Source: Plenodomus lindquistii
Taxonomy: Eukaryota > Ascomycota > Dothideomycetes > Pleosporales > Leptosphaeriaceae
NCBI GenBank assembly: GCA_025504975.1
Contig: JANUWI010000014.1
Coordinates: 806,001-870,000 of the forward strand
DNA length: 64,000 nt
Reading direction: 5' to 3'
This document shows, in pieces, positions 42,457-53,818 of the stretch. Under the pieces are notes generated by a model. The model was not told the DNA's origin and ran no database searches. It worked only from the letters and a program-made list of their open reading frames with translations. Positions within the stretch are counted from its first letter, which is position 1. Each line of letters starts with the position of its first letter. A program made the translations under genes and the position numbers.

Positions 42457-44484
42457 ATGGACGGCCCCAAGAACAAGCAGTATGGCGTGACCAGCGCCAT
42501 TTCCACCGCGGGGCCTGGACCAGAGGAGGCCAAGCTCAACGATTTGCTTGTCGAGACGTTGACGCGCAAGAATGTCTTTGAGACACCAGAGGGCAACAAG
42601 AAGAGGTATGCACATGCCATCCCTCACTGTCTACACGGCGCATCACTAACACGCCAAAGGGACGATGTCATCAGACACCTGCAGACGGTGGTGGAAGAGT
42701 TCGTCCGCCGCGTCTGCAAACAAAAGGGCGTCAAACAGGCTGCCATCGACGTCGCCGGCGGCAAGGTCTTCACCTTCGGCAGCTACGCCCTGGGAGTCCA
42801 TGGTCCTACTTCTGATATAGACTCGCTCGTCGTCGTGCCTAAGCAAGTCAGCATCGACGACTTCTTTCGCAACTTCCCCTCCATCTTCAGAGAAATGTCC
42901 AAGACCGAGGACATCACCGAACTGAACCCTGTCGAGGACGCCTTTGTGCCCATCATCAAGATGGAGTACCGCGGCGTGAGCATAGATCTGATCTTCGCGT
43001 CGCTGCCCAAGCTGTCCTCGGTGCCACGCGACATGGACACCATTGAGAAGAAGAACCTGGATGGGCTGGCAGAACAAGCTATGCGCAGTGTAAATGGCAC
43101 GCGTGTTACCAAGGAGCTTCTGGCTGCAGTGCCACACCCTGGCAGCTTTCGACATGCACTGAGGGCGATCAAGCTCTGGTCCAATGAGCGCGGCATCTAC
43201 GGTGCAGTCTTTGGCTACCCTGGAGGTGTCGCGTGGGCCATCATGGTTGCCCGTATCTGCCAGCTCTACCCATTTGCCAACGGCGCTACCATCGTTTCCA
43301 AGTTCTTCAGTCTGATGCAGAAGTGGTCGTGGCCAAGGCCGGTCCTGTTGAAGCATATCGAAGAAGGCGCAATGGGACTACGTGTGTGGAATCCCCAGGT
43401 AGGAGACTCAAGTATGCGATCAGCTTATCACTTGCTGACTTGTCCAGATCTACCACGGTGACAGATCGCATCTGATGCCCATCATTACGCCAGCGTTCCC
43501 TTCCATGTGCTCCACCCACACCGTCATGCCGTCGACATTGCGAATAATGCACGAGGAGTTCAAACGAGCCGATCAGATCATGCAGCATATCTTCGCGGGA
43601 ACGAAGAGCTGGGATGCTCTCTTCGAACGTCATACTTTCTTCACAAAGGACCACAAATACTACCTGACCATTGTCGCCGCCAGTCGGACCCAAGAAGCAC
43701 ACGAGAGGTTCAATGGTTTGGTCCAATCGAAAGTGCGCCACATTGTCAAGGGCATCGATGATGGTCAGACAGGCATTGATACTGCGCGGCCGTATCCAAA
43801 GTGCTTCGAGCGGGTACATAGATGTGTAGACGAGGATCAGGTGTTTGAAGTCAGCCAAGGCAGTCTCAAATACATGATACCCACATCAGAATTGCCCGCG
43901 GACGGCACGAGTCCTGCCAACGGAGATGCTAAGATTATGTATACGGCATCATGGTACATCGGCCTCACAGTCACTACAGGTAGGTATATCAAGGCCAACT
44001 GCCTACAACATACTTACATGATCATAGATGGGGGTAAAGCACTCGACATTTCATATCCAGTTTCTCAGTTCCGAAATTTCATTGTAGATGCGGAAGTCTA
44101 TGACAAGGATACAATGTCTGTCAAAGTGGTTCATACCCGCAAGTAAGTACTCCCTAACGACTTCATCAAGAGACATGCTAACGATTCAGCACCGCACTCC
44201 CCGACGACCTCTTTCTACCTGGCGAAATACGACCTAAGAAGCCAGCCAAGGAAAAGAAGAAGAAAGACACTAAGAGCGGGGGCGTTAAGCGCCCCTTCGC
44301 CGACACGGGTCTCGAAGTGGGTTCACGCGTCGCCAAACTCTCCCGTCGCTCTACGGAGCCGCGGGAAGAGTAGTCATCGTACGCTCTTTCGCTGACGATT
44401 GTGCTGATACAGGACAGCGAGCATGCAGCAGCAAAGCGCCAACAGGCCGAGCCTATCACCAACGGGGTCCCGACGGCGGCATAG
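42457..44484 (+). CDS. pla1: Poly(A) polymerase
   Basis: The enzyme adds poly(A) tails to nuclear pre-mRNA 3' ends within the cleavage-polyadenylation complex. Exons are 42457-42605, 42660-43398, 43448-43979, 44028-44142 and then 44190 onward. The nucleotidyltransferase site is intact: FGSYALGVHGPTSDIDSLVV with DID, plus the third Asp in GVSIDLIFASL. HALRAIKLWSNERGIYGAVFGYPGGVAWA and the RNA-binding domain (WDALFERHTFFTKDHKYYL, GLTVTTDGGKALDISYPVSQF) follow. The 3' end is uncertain. Read straight, the frame stops at 44373 (572 residues). A GTGGGT donor at 44317 and CAG acceptor at 44413 would join in phase to DSEHAAAKRQQAEPITNGVP, ending at 44484. I prefer the spliced form, because that tail looks coding. 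Introns 1 and 3 are multiples of three without stops. Confidence 0.92.
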
Positions 44485-45391
44485 GCTCCCTCTCAGCTAA
44501 GCTTGCACATGTTCGATACTTCCCCCCCATCTCACTTTTCATATCATTCATTTGATGGGTTGAGAGTTCTGACGTGTCTTTGCCTTGTCCAGGCAAGGCT
44601 ACAGCACCACGCATCGCCTATCATCTATCGGTGTGGGTACCTGCTTATCGGTTGACACTACATCTCACCGACTTCGATTTCGACGTACAATCTCCGGACG
44701 CATCACCTCCGACGCTGCGCCGTGCCGCGGCTACAAAGGTTAGTCCCGTCCACGGCTCTGACGATAAACCCAGCAACCAACGTACCAAAAAAAAAGTAAG
44801 AAAAACGGACGAATGCTGGAAAGCGCGTCAACAAAGCTTCATACACAAAAAGGTTTGGTTTCTCACACGCCCCCACCTCTACATACCTCGTAATACCCGC
44901 TTTCTTGGGACTCAAACAACGGCGTTTTCTGCAAAAAAAAAACAAGGGGACGGGGTTCCAAGGTATGCATCACACTCGGCGCAACGCAAGGCTAGCATGC
45001 AAAATGTACGCAAAACATTCGGGGAAGTTAGTCTGGGTGTTGTAACTAGATTGGGAAACGTGTGTGATTTCGCAGCAAAGCGCAAGAAAAGGGACGGGAC
45101 CACTTTTGTAATTAGCTTGTTCTCTCTTTTTTTTCTTGATTAGAGAAAGCCAGAAAGATGTAATCAAAACCATTTGGAGCCTTGGGGCTCTGTCGAATCT
45201 TCAAACGCGTTTACCGCTTTTCGAAGTATGCTGGTGGTGTATGGTGACTGCGAAGTTGAAGCGCACAGGAGGTAACTGGTATGATGTTGTATTATGGCTA
45301 CACAAGATATCTCGTATACACAAAGCATGCCTTGATACAATAGCATGTGTACATTATATCCTCATGCACATTCCACTCCATGCACCTACAC
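44485..45391. other. Intergenic region between convergent genes
   Basis: 3' flanks of poly(A) polymerase and the RBR gene. A 189-codon open frame at 44574-45143 is Lys-rich because of A-homopolymers, has no domain, and was not accepted. Confidence 0.5.
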
Positions 45392-46502
45392 CTATGAGGG
45401 TGGCACTGCAGTTGCGGATCCCGAGGCAGCAGCGGCATCCAGAGCGTCTTGTTCGCAGACCACAGGGCCGTTGTTGGGATTACTCCAATACTACGGCTGT
45501 GTTAGCGAATAAACGCACAATATACAGAATCCAGAGACTTACAGGAGCCATATCAAGCACAAATGGCTCGGCTTTCCTAGAGCCGGCGATGGCTGATGCT
45601 GCGCTGTCCCAGTTGAAGTGCTTGTTGCAGCCAGGACAGTGCATGCTTGGACAGCCCCCATCTTTTTCAATGACGAGCTGGCAATTGGGACACCGCCTGC
45701 CATCCTTACTCTGCATGAACTTGAGAATCTCCTTGTCGGAGTCTGACATCTTCTCGTCCACGGCTTTGGCAGCGTACTCGGCGCAGGAGAGACCCTCGTG
45801 CCACGGTACAGAACACTGAGCACAAGCCCGGTGCGAGCATCCGTGACATGCAACCTGTGGGTACCCTGGCGCAAGGATGTCCGGCAAGCCACTAGCATTG
45901 CACGTCGGTGACAGGCAAGTGAAGAACTTTGGCGTAACGTCTGTTTTCCAGACCTCAAACATGTCGATGTTGTACTTCTCCAGTGCTTCGCCCGTGATGT
46001 ACATCATGATGAAGTCGTGATTCCATGGCTCCTGGCAACCGGGCTCCATACACCCAACACCGACCTGGCGAGCCCCGAGCATGTCTATCTTGGCTTCCAT
46101 GGACTTTGCAATGCACGTTTTGCACACGGGGTCGATGTTCTTCTTCTTTGGATTGCGGGCAAGATGCAGAATGCAGGGATATGGCGCATCATGAGGGCTG
46201 GACCATCGCCCGCGGATCGGTGGCACCCATCTGACGAATTCGGAGGATGGCTGCTCCTCGATGCAAATCCGGCATGTGAAGTGAGCTGGTGGGGCAGGAC
46301 GGCGCTTTGGATTGCGGGCTGGCTTGCGCTTTGGCGTCCATGGATCAGCTCCGGGGCGGCGCTTTTTAGGCGTAGGTCTGTTCTTGGTGACTCTGAAAGC
46401 ATTGGCAGCAGCGGTATGGGAACGTAGGATGCGACCACTCCCAGGTGCCGGTGTGGGTATTGGCGGGCCAGACCGCGTTCGTGTCCGCATCTCCTTGGGC
46501 AT
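45392..46502 (-). CDS. RBR (RING-IBR-RING) E3 ubiquitin ligase-like protein
   Basis: Two exons on the minus strand, 46502-45543 and 45490-45392, give 352 residues. The N-terminus is basic (KKRRPGADPWTPKRKPARNP). RING1-like cysteines begin at FTCRICIEEQ and continue at DPVCKTCIAK and GCMEPGCQEPW. The IBR part has FFTCLSPTCNASG and VACHGCSHRACAQCSVPWHE. RING2 has RRCPNCQLVIEKDGGCPSMHCPGC. In RBR ligases the Cys of the GGC motif forms the ubiquitin thioester, and that Cys is present. The usual final FCWxC pair is replaced by HFNWDSA, so RING2 is atypical, as in several fungal IBR proteins. The second exon encodes an Ala-rich tail (VCEQDALDAAAASGSATAV). It is divergent from DRS1, with 621 bp between starts. 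Confidence 0.88.
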
Positions 46503-47123
46503 GGTTAAGGTAGTTGAGGGAGCGTAGTGGAAGATAAGTGAGTGTTCGAGTAGCGAGAGGAAGCTGATGTGTACTTGTGAGGACTACAAGTTTGGAAAGC
46601 GTGGGGATGTGGAGATAAGGCTGAGGCTAGGAAAGGGCGGTATGATGACGGAAAGAGAAGGAACAATCCGAGTACTTAACCTGGGCGGTGGCAGTGACCA
46701 ACAGGCAGCCGTCCAGCCATGGAAGGAGCAGCCTGGTTTTCTAGTCTTCTAAAGGGATCATACATTGCATCGGCTATCCGCGTGCAGGGCTCTCGGGCAG
46801 CTTACCGCACCTTCGAATTCGCGTAGACCATGATTAGTGGGTGCTTCAAGGCTGCAATGTGTGGGTGGTCCTACAAAACATGCGGCGACAACATGTCATT
46901 GGTAGCATATGGTGTTGGTCGCCTGAGCAGTGGCTTTGATGCCTGGAGGTGCTCGACTCCATGTTGCGCTAGCAGGCTCAGCGGAGATGCCCCACCCCGT
47001 CGGACAGGCATCTTTTGAGCACAGATCCCCCGAACCTGAACTTTTTTTGCGACGAGCCCAGACACTATCAAGTCGCATCCCAGCGCAATTGGGCAAACAC
47101 TGCAACACAACTCGGTCGCTATC
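46503..47123. other. Divergent promoter region
   Basis: A 621-bp space between the RBR gene (minus) and the DRS1 helicase gene (plus). No gene was seen. Confidence 0.5.
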
Positions 47124-49605
47124 ATGGCTCCAAACTTTGACGACGACTTCATCTTCACCATTTCCGACCACGACGACGTGTCCGACGATGGTGGTGCCGA
47201 GGAGCTTGTTGCGGCAACGTCGAAACTCGCCGGCACAGGCAAGAAGAGGAAGTTCAGCGAGGATTTGGACAAGAGCGTGAAGCCTAAGGAGGTGGCTTCG
47301 AAGAAGGCGAAGAAGGAAAAGAAGAAGAGCAAAAAGGGAAAGCAAGTCGACGAGGCTCCCGAGGTGGTTGAGGACGAGGACGAAGTGGCTATGCCTGAGC
47401 CCGGCGAAGACGTAGCACAGAACGACGATATCGCGAGCGACTTTGAGTTTGCCGTCGGCGACATAGATACTGGTTTCGTCGAGGAATTCGACGGCTGGGG
47501 CAACGAAAATGGCACAGTCGCACAAGAATCTGGCAAAAAGGGCAACGCAGTCGACGTCGACGACATCATCGAGCGCAGGCAGAGACAGAAGAAGGCTAAA
47601 CAAGTCGAGAAGGATGATGCAGACGAATCAGACGCCGAGGCCGAGTTCGACGGATTCGCCGACGACGATGACGAGCTCATGGCTGAGGACGGCTTTGGCA
47701 TGGGTGCTGCCAGCGATTCAGACTCCGACGCCGATGACGAGGATGTCTCTGGTGACGAGGCTGTCGACCAAGGCGCCGAGTCGGACGAAGAGGAAGAGGC
47801 CCCCCAAGTACCGCATCCCATGGACGCCGAAGCATCAGGGTCAGAGGCCGAGAACGAGAGCGAACACGAGGATGCCGAAGAAGCAAAGAAGGCAGCAGAT
47901 TTCTTCGCGCCCGAGGAGAGTGTGCTCAAGAAGAAGAAGGGCGCTAAAGCCAGCACAGGATCCTTCCAAGCCATGTCCCTGTCACGACCCATCCTCCGTG
48001 GCCTTGCTTCCGTAGGCTTTACAGAACCGACGCCAATCCAGAACAAGGCTATTCCCATCGCTATGCAAGGAAAAGACGTTGTAGGTGGAGCTGAGACTGG
48101 TTCTGGTAAAACAGCCGCCTTTCTCATTCCAATTCTCGAACGCCTTCTCTACCGCCCGAAGAAGGTACCCACCACACGTGTAGCCATCTTCATGCCCACG
48201 CGTGAGCTGGCTGTCCAATGTTTCAACGTCGCCACAAAGCTTGCATCATTCACTGACATCTCATTCGCTCTTATGGCTGGTGGTTTCTCCACGAAAGATC
48301 AAGAGGCTGTATTGAAGACTAGGCCCGATGTCGTCATTGCCACGCCTGGTCGTTTCATTGATCATATGCACAACACCGCTGCGTTCCAAGTCGAGCATCT
48401 CGAAATCTTGGTTCTCGACGAGGCTGATCGTATGCTTGAGGAGGGTTTCGAGACACAGTTGAACGAGATTCTTACGACGATTCCCAAGTCGCGACAAACT
48501 ATGCTATTTTCTGCGACAATGACGAGCACAGTCGACAGGCTCATTCGAATTGGCATGGACAAGCCCGTACGCCTCATGGTCGACGCAAAGAAACACACTG
48601 TCAAAGGTCTCACACAGGAATTCATTAGGTTGAGGCAAGGAAAGGAGGACAGGCGTCTTGCTTACCTGATGTACATCTGCGAGAAGTTCTACAACGAGCG
48701 GGTCATTATTTTCTTCAGGCAGAAGAAGGAAGCACATCGAGTCCGCGTTGTATTCGCTCTTTGCGGATTGAAGGCTAGTGAACTTCATGGCAACATGAGT
48801 CAGGAGCAGGTAAGATGCACATCAACCCAAGCGATCTACACTCGACTGACCTGTATAGCGTATCCAAGCCGTGGAAGCCTTCCGATCAGGCAAGTCAGCG
48901 TACCTACTAGCCACCGACGTCGCGTCTCGTGGTCTCGATATCAAGAACGTTTCTACGGTCATCAACTACGAAGCCCCACAATCACACGACATCTACATGC
49001 ATCGTGTAGGTCGTACTGCCCGTGCTGGACGTGAAGGACGAGCATGCACTCTCGCTGCAGAGCCTGATCGTAAGGTAGTCAAGCAAGCTGTCAAGGCGTC
49101 TCGTGCTCAAGGTGCCAAGGTCGTCCAACGACAAATTCCAGTAGAAGAGACCGACCGATGGATGACGAAGCTCCGCGAGCTTGAAGACGAGATCGAGGAG
49201 GTACTACAGGAAGAAAAGGACGAACGCCTGCTCAGTATAACAGAGCGCGATCTCAAGCGAGGTGAGAATTTAATCACTCATGAAGACGAGATCAAGGCCA
49301 GGCCTAGACGAGTATGGTTCGAGTCTGAAAAGGACAAGATAGCGGAGCGCGAGAGGGGGGCCGCTGCGCTCAACGGCCCTGCTGGTGGTTCCGTGAAGGA
49401 CAAGAAGAAGGGCAAGAAGTTGAGTGGAAAAGATAAGAAGAAGCTCGAGGCGAAGGACGTCCGCACCGAGGGTAAGCAGTGGAAGAAGGGCAAGGGAGAC
49501 AGAGGCTTGAGCACAGGCAAGGCGAAAGAGAAGGCGGCGCATGTAAAGAAGAAGAGCAAGGAGATTGCCAAAAGGACTGCCTTCAAGGGCTTTGGCAAAG
49601 ACTAG
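47124..49605 (+). CDS. drs1: DEAD-box ATP-dependent RNA helicase Drs1, ribosome biogenesis
   Basis: Two exons, 47124-48809 and 48859-49605, give 810 residues. Drs1 is a nucleolar helicase needed for 60S subunit assembly. The first 270 residues are acidic and lysine-rich, with several SDSD-type clusters and a basic cluster (KKAKKEKKKSKKGK). The helicase core is complete: Q motif GFTEPTPIQNKAIP, motif I AETGSGKT, Ia PTRELAVQ, Ib TPGR, II VLDEADRM, III SAT, IV VIIFFRQKKEAHR, V ATDVASRGLD and VI HRVGRTARAGR. The C-terminus is a long basic tail ending in AKRTAFKGFGKD. The 49-nt intron falls between motifs IV and V (SQEQ/RIQAVEAFRSGK). Confidence 0.96.
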
Positions 49606-50507
49606 GCAACATCTTGTTGGATAGTATACACAATGTATTGTAGCACTTTCGCTGCTTCATACGGTGTTCTTCTATGACATTCAAGATGCATGTAGCGACT
49701 GAGCGTAGTAACGCAGTCACACGATGGCGTGAGACTGCAGACCTCGTGCCAAGTCGTTCTGCTCCAACATTCTCGACCATTTACACCGAAGTGCGTTAGA
49801 GCGAACCATGGTTGTCCCCTGTTGACCTTGTACAACGAGTGAAGGTGGTAAAGTTACCGAATCATCGTGCAAAGTTACGTCCGCCAAGAAGTCCCCCTTT
49901 TCGGTTTAGAGTCCGCCGCCTCGGAACTCGCGGACGAAGAAGGCCCAGATATTTCTTGTTCTCATTTTCCAGGCACCAAACCCAGCCCGTCTCTCATCTC
50001 GTGCTTGTTGACACATACGCTCCTTGCAACACCTACGACAGTAGAATCCAGCATCCTTTCCCACCTGCCACCACCAAAAAAAGGCCCGCATCTCCCTGCC
50101 CCTGTCCTACTGCAGCCCTATTGGTATCCTTATCGGCTTATCGGTAGCGTCCGTTCGACCCTTCCACCACTTTCTGGTCGCGACCCACCCACGCACCCAA
50201 GTTCAACAGCTGTCGCGGAGCCTCCGAATCGCGTAACTTCCCCTGTGCTTGGTCAGTCCTCGAGAGTTGAAGTTTGAGTTTGGGCCAAGACGTCCTCGAG
50301 GCACCCCACAAACACGTCACGCTTACACGCTCCTTCGTGGCTAAGTGCATACGGAGCATAAGCCAGGCGCCAGCGCAAACAAGCACTCGAGGCAGGAACG
50401 GTCAATCAAGTGCGGGGTCCAAATAGCACTGGAAGGAGGCCTAGATTGTCCACCGAGGTTTTCAATCCAACATCACATTACCACCACAACTTCACGTTGC
50501 TTCAATC
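49606..50507. other. Intergenic region upstream of phosphatidylinositol synthase
   Basis: It holds the 3' flank of DRS1 and the 5' region of the PIS1 gene. Overlapping open frames around 49812-50277 lack domains and look like promoter or leader sequence. Confidence 0.5.
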
Positions 50508-51478
50508 ATGGCAACAGCACGCGCAAACGGTAATGGCAATGGCGCAGCTGTAAGGTCCAAGCCCGTCCAAGATGAGGGCGAGGAGGAGAACATCTTCCTC
50601 TTTATTCCCAATCTGATTGGTATGCTCACCACCATGCATTGGTCTGCGACTTGCTAACATATCCCGCAGGATACTCTCGCGTCGTCCTCGCTCTTGTGTC
50701 GCTCTACTACATGCCCCTCCACCCACGCACATGCACGCTCCTCTACAGTATATCGTGTCTGCTCGACGCCCTCGATGGCTATGCAGCTCGAAGATTCTCG
50801 CAAAGCACAAAGTTCGGTGCTGTCTTAGACATGGTAACAGATAGGTGCACCACCACCTGTTTGCTAGTCTTCCTCGCGCAGGCCTTCCCACGTTTCAGCA
50901 TCGTGTTCCAGGGGCTCATCTCATTGGACTTGGCGAGTCACTACATGCACATGTACGCAACATTGAGCATGGGTGGCAGCGGGCAATCTCACAAGAATGT
51001 GGATGAGAGTCGCAGTTGGTTGCTGAAGCAGTACTACTCCAACAACGTACGTCAAATCAACCCATTGTGAGTCCTTCTGCTAACGCCCCACCAGAAAGTT
51101 CTCTTCACCTTTTGCTGCATGAACGAAATCTTCTTCATTGCGCTCTACCTCCTCTCCTTCAGCTCGCCGCTGCTCTCACCCACCCTTTTCTCAGACCTCA
51201 ACAACCCAACCTCAATCCAGCCTGGCTCCCCAGCCGTTCCCAAGCCCTCAGCCTTCTTCGCCAGTCCCTTCTCAGCCGCAGCCATGGAGATGGCTCGCGC
51301 AAACAAGATGGACTCGACCGTCCCATGGGTGCTCATGATAGTATCTGCACCCATCATGGCAATCAAGCAATGGATCAATGTCGTACAGATGGTCAAGGCC
51401 AGCCAGTGGTTGGCTGAGGGTGACCGCGAGATGAGGAAGAAGCAGGGACTACCCAAGAAGGAGAAGAAGAGTCAGTAG
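50508..51478 (+). CDS. pis1: CDP-diacylglycerol-inositol 3-phosphatidyltransferase (phosphatidylinositol synthase)
   Basis: Three exons, 50508-50619, 50670-51046 and 51095-51478, give 290 residues. The enzyme joins CDP-diacylglycerol and myo-inositol to make phosphatidylinositol in the endoplasmic reticulum. The CDP-alcohol phosphatidyltransferase signature is exact: D-x2-D-G-x2-A-R-x8-G-x3-D-x3-D, reading DALDGYAARRF, then KFGAVLDMVTDR. Hydrophobic segments flank it, including YSRVVLALVSLYYM, TTTCLLVFLAQAF and NEIFFIALYLLSFSSPL. PIS-type sequence is also seen in LDLASHYMHMYATLSMGGSGQSHKN. The first exon carries a short hydrophilic N-terminus (ENIFLFIPNLIG) that enters the membrane domain across intron 1. 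The C-terminus is basic (KKQGLPKKEKKSQ). Confidence 0.95.
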
Positions 51479-52277
51479 AGCTGCTCTCATGGACCAAAAT
51501 ATGGACCAAGCCCTAGGACCGATGTGTATGCTCGACATTTGTATTCCTTCGATACAGAAGATGAGCACCTTGTACAGCGCGTCAAGGTTAGCTGCTCTTG
51601 AAAGATCACGCGAGAGAGCAGCGTTACGAAAGTGTTGGTGGTAATGGCTGAAGCAGGGGAAGGCGGGCATGCGGTCCCCGCATTCTGTATGTTCTACGTT
51701 TTTGTCCGTCTACTAAACTTGTAGTTATTGGCGATTTCTTCCTTTTTTTGACTGCTTTTTGCTTTGATGCTTCGGCGATGGCACCTTTGCGGGAGCCGTT
51801 GCTCAGCCTGATTCGCAGGCATACGTTCTTATAGAAGCTACCGCGCATAGTCGAGATGCTTCACGGCATCGAGTCTCCAAGATAATATAAATTCAAAGAT
51901 GGAAATAAATGTGTACCGAATGGTTTCACCATTGCTGAAGCAATACCAAGGCGCCCGGAAACACGAAATCTCGCACTCTAGGCAAGCGTGTCCGTACAGC
52001 TATCATAGTTTGTCAAGAGCTTCACAAAAAATGCGTAGATTGTAGCTATACACTGTACAAGTGACGATAAGCTTACGCTAGTAGTTTAGAGTCTATCTGT
52101 CGTCTCCTCGGTACTTCATAGACTGTAGAACTGTGTTCTTGTGTCGCAATGGGGACTCAATAAGTATGAGCTCCCTTGTACAAAACCCGTATTCCAAAAG
52201 CCTTGGAAGCTCTCGGTGGACTCGTTGTGTTCGTTGGCAACCATGCCTATTTCATCATGATCGACGGTGTGTATATC
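51479..52277. other. Intergenic region between convergent genes
   Basis: 3' flanks of the PIS1 and FTR1 genes. AT-rich, no supported gene. Confidence 0.55.
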
Positions 52278-53818
52278 TTACTGCACCTCCCTCGTGGTGG
52301 TGCCAACAACCATGCCCTCCTCACTGGTTTTCTTCCCGGCGAATTCTTGGTGGCCGCTGGAAGCGTCGCTCTCGGATCCGGCGGGTGCGGTGGCGGTGGT
52401 CTCCTTGCTTTCTTTCCAGCCCATGTAGACGAATCCAATGATTACGGCCAACCAATACAAATTATACGAAATGACTGAACCGTAGGTTGCGCTGTTTTGC
52501 CATCCGAATAGGGAGTTGAAGATCATCCATCCTCGTTTGGGGTGTTAGTAGGACTTATTTTGGTGGTTTGGGGGTGGCTTACCCATCGCCATTTTCCAGG
52601 GGTGAACAACACTATGACAAATCAGTCCAGGAACATGATGTAAGGGATATGGAAGACTTACGTTGACGTGCCATACGCTCTTCCTGATATCATAGCTGCC
52701 CGGGCCGCTAGACATTTGATTAGATCGACATGTCCAGGAATTGCTACATCCACTAGTCTTACCTTCCAGCTTCTGCCGCACCCTCACCCGCGAGCTTGAC
52801 CCACGCGTTCTGCTCAAGGTTCCACACACCCTTGGAGAAAAGACCAGCAGCGACAAGGTAGAGGAAGCAGGTCGAGATAACAAGGAAGATCTGAAGAGAG
52901 GTCTTGTTGCCACCTTTGTAAATAAAGAAACCCACCAGCGCACCAGCACCGAGGCCACAGAGTACGGCCAAAGGGAAGGAAGTGGCGGGCAATCCGAGAC
53001 CAACACCAGCGATAAATCTGATATGGCTGTCAGTATTACTCCACTTTATATGAGATGGGTAGACTTACAGCACAGCTTCGATACCTTCACGCAGCACCGT
53101 GATGAAGGGCAAAACAAACATAGCATACTTCTCCGACCATGCCTTCAACCTACCCTTGATCGGCAACTTTGTGTCTTTCTGCTCGAGGACCTTGGCAATC
53201 TTAACACGCCACTTATCCTGCAACTTGCTAACACGAAGCAGCGCAGCACCCATCAGGGTGATAATAAGACTAGCCACAATACCAAACACACCTTCCCAGA
53301 TATTCTCAGCCGACTCGAAGGAATTCTTGCCTGCGGTGTAGAATGTCCCAATCACTGAAATCCTTGGTTAATACCCTTTTTCCAGGCGCAAAGTGTTGTC
53401 GTTGGCTGGAGCTTGCTTGCTTACCTCCAGCACAGATGATCAGGCAGATTAACAAGCCAGCACCGACACCGTACCATACCTGGCGGACGAGACGTTTGCG
53501 GATCGTTGCGTCGTGTTCGGGACCGAGACTTTGTTTAAGGAATGCGAGAAGGACGGAGACGATGATGCTTGTCTCTAGACATTCTCGGAAGCAGATGAAA
53601 AAGACTGGGCATGAGTGTTAGCTTATGATCTCCTGTGCTCAGTAACACCCAGAGTACACCACAGAGGTGCTCAGGTTCGCTCTTCTCGGTTCTGCACCAC
53701 CTAGAGTATACCGCAGAGGTACTCGTATTTGAACTCCTCTGCTCTGCCCCACCTACAGTACACCGCAAAGGTGCTCGCGTCGTTCTGACTTACCTGGTAC
53801 AGCAAAGACGTTCGGCAT
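52278..53818 (-). CDS. ftr1: High-affinity iron permease Ftr1, with one-base frame mismatch at the last junction
   Basis: Ftr1 carries Fe(III) from the Fet3 ferroxidase across the plasma membrane. Exons on the minus strand are 53818-53794, 53604-53425, 53354-53069, 53017-52763, 52707-52662, 52611-52583 and 52531-52278. The two iron-binding REXLE-type motifs are present: FICFRECLETSIIVSVLLAF early and FITVLREGIEAVLFIAGVG in the middle. Further family sequence is SYDIRKSVWHVNCCSP and ATYGSVISYNLYWLAVIIGF. Phases agree through exon 6. The final GT-AG join (52582-52532) then leaves the last exon one base out: GAT GG/GTAAGC meets GAG/GA TGG. This could be a frameshift mutation, a sequence error or an unusual splice. 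The mature end would read GWMIFNSLFGWQNS and an acidic tail. Intron 1 holds a 52-bp tandem repeat. It is divergent from FET3. Confidence 0.88.
53651..53776. repeat. 52-bp imperfect tandem repeat in FTR1 intron 1
   Basis: Copies begin at 53651, 53703 and 53755, exactly 52 bp apart. The first two are full length and the third keeps the first 22 or so bases. The shared core is GAGTAYACCRCARAGGTRCTC (third copy CAGTAC). It is a loose dyad, with GAGTA at one end and TRCTC at the other. Confidence 0.85.

Noticed and set aside
42073..42627. N-terminal extension of the 2H protein
   Set aside because: It would overlap the promoter and first exon of poly(A) polymerase and lacks family sequence.
44574..45143. 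189-codon plus-strand open frame after poly(A) polymerase
   Set aside because: Lys-rich because of A-homopolymers, with no domain and no coding pattern. It lies in the 3' flank of two convergent genes.
53651..53776. CRISPR-like array
   Set aside because: Direct repeats with no distinct spacers, within a eukaryotic intron.
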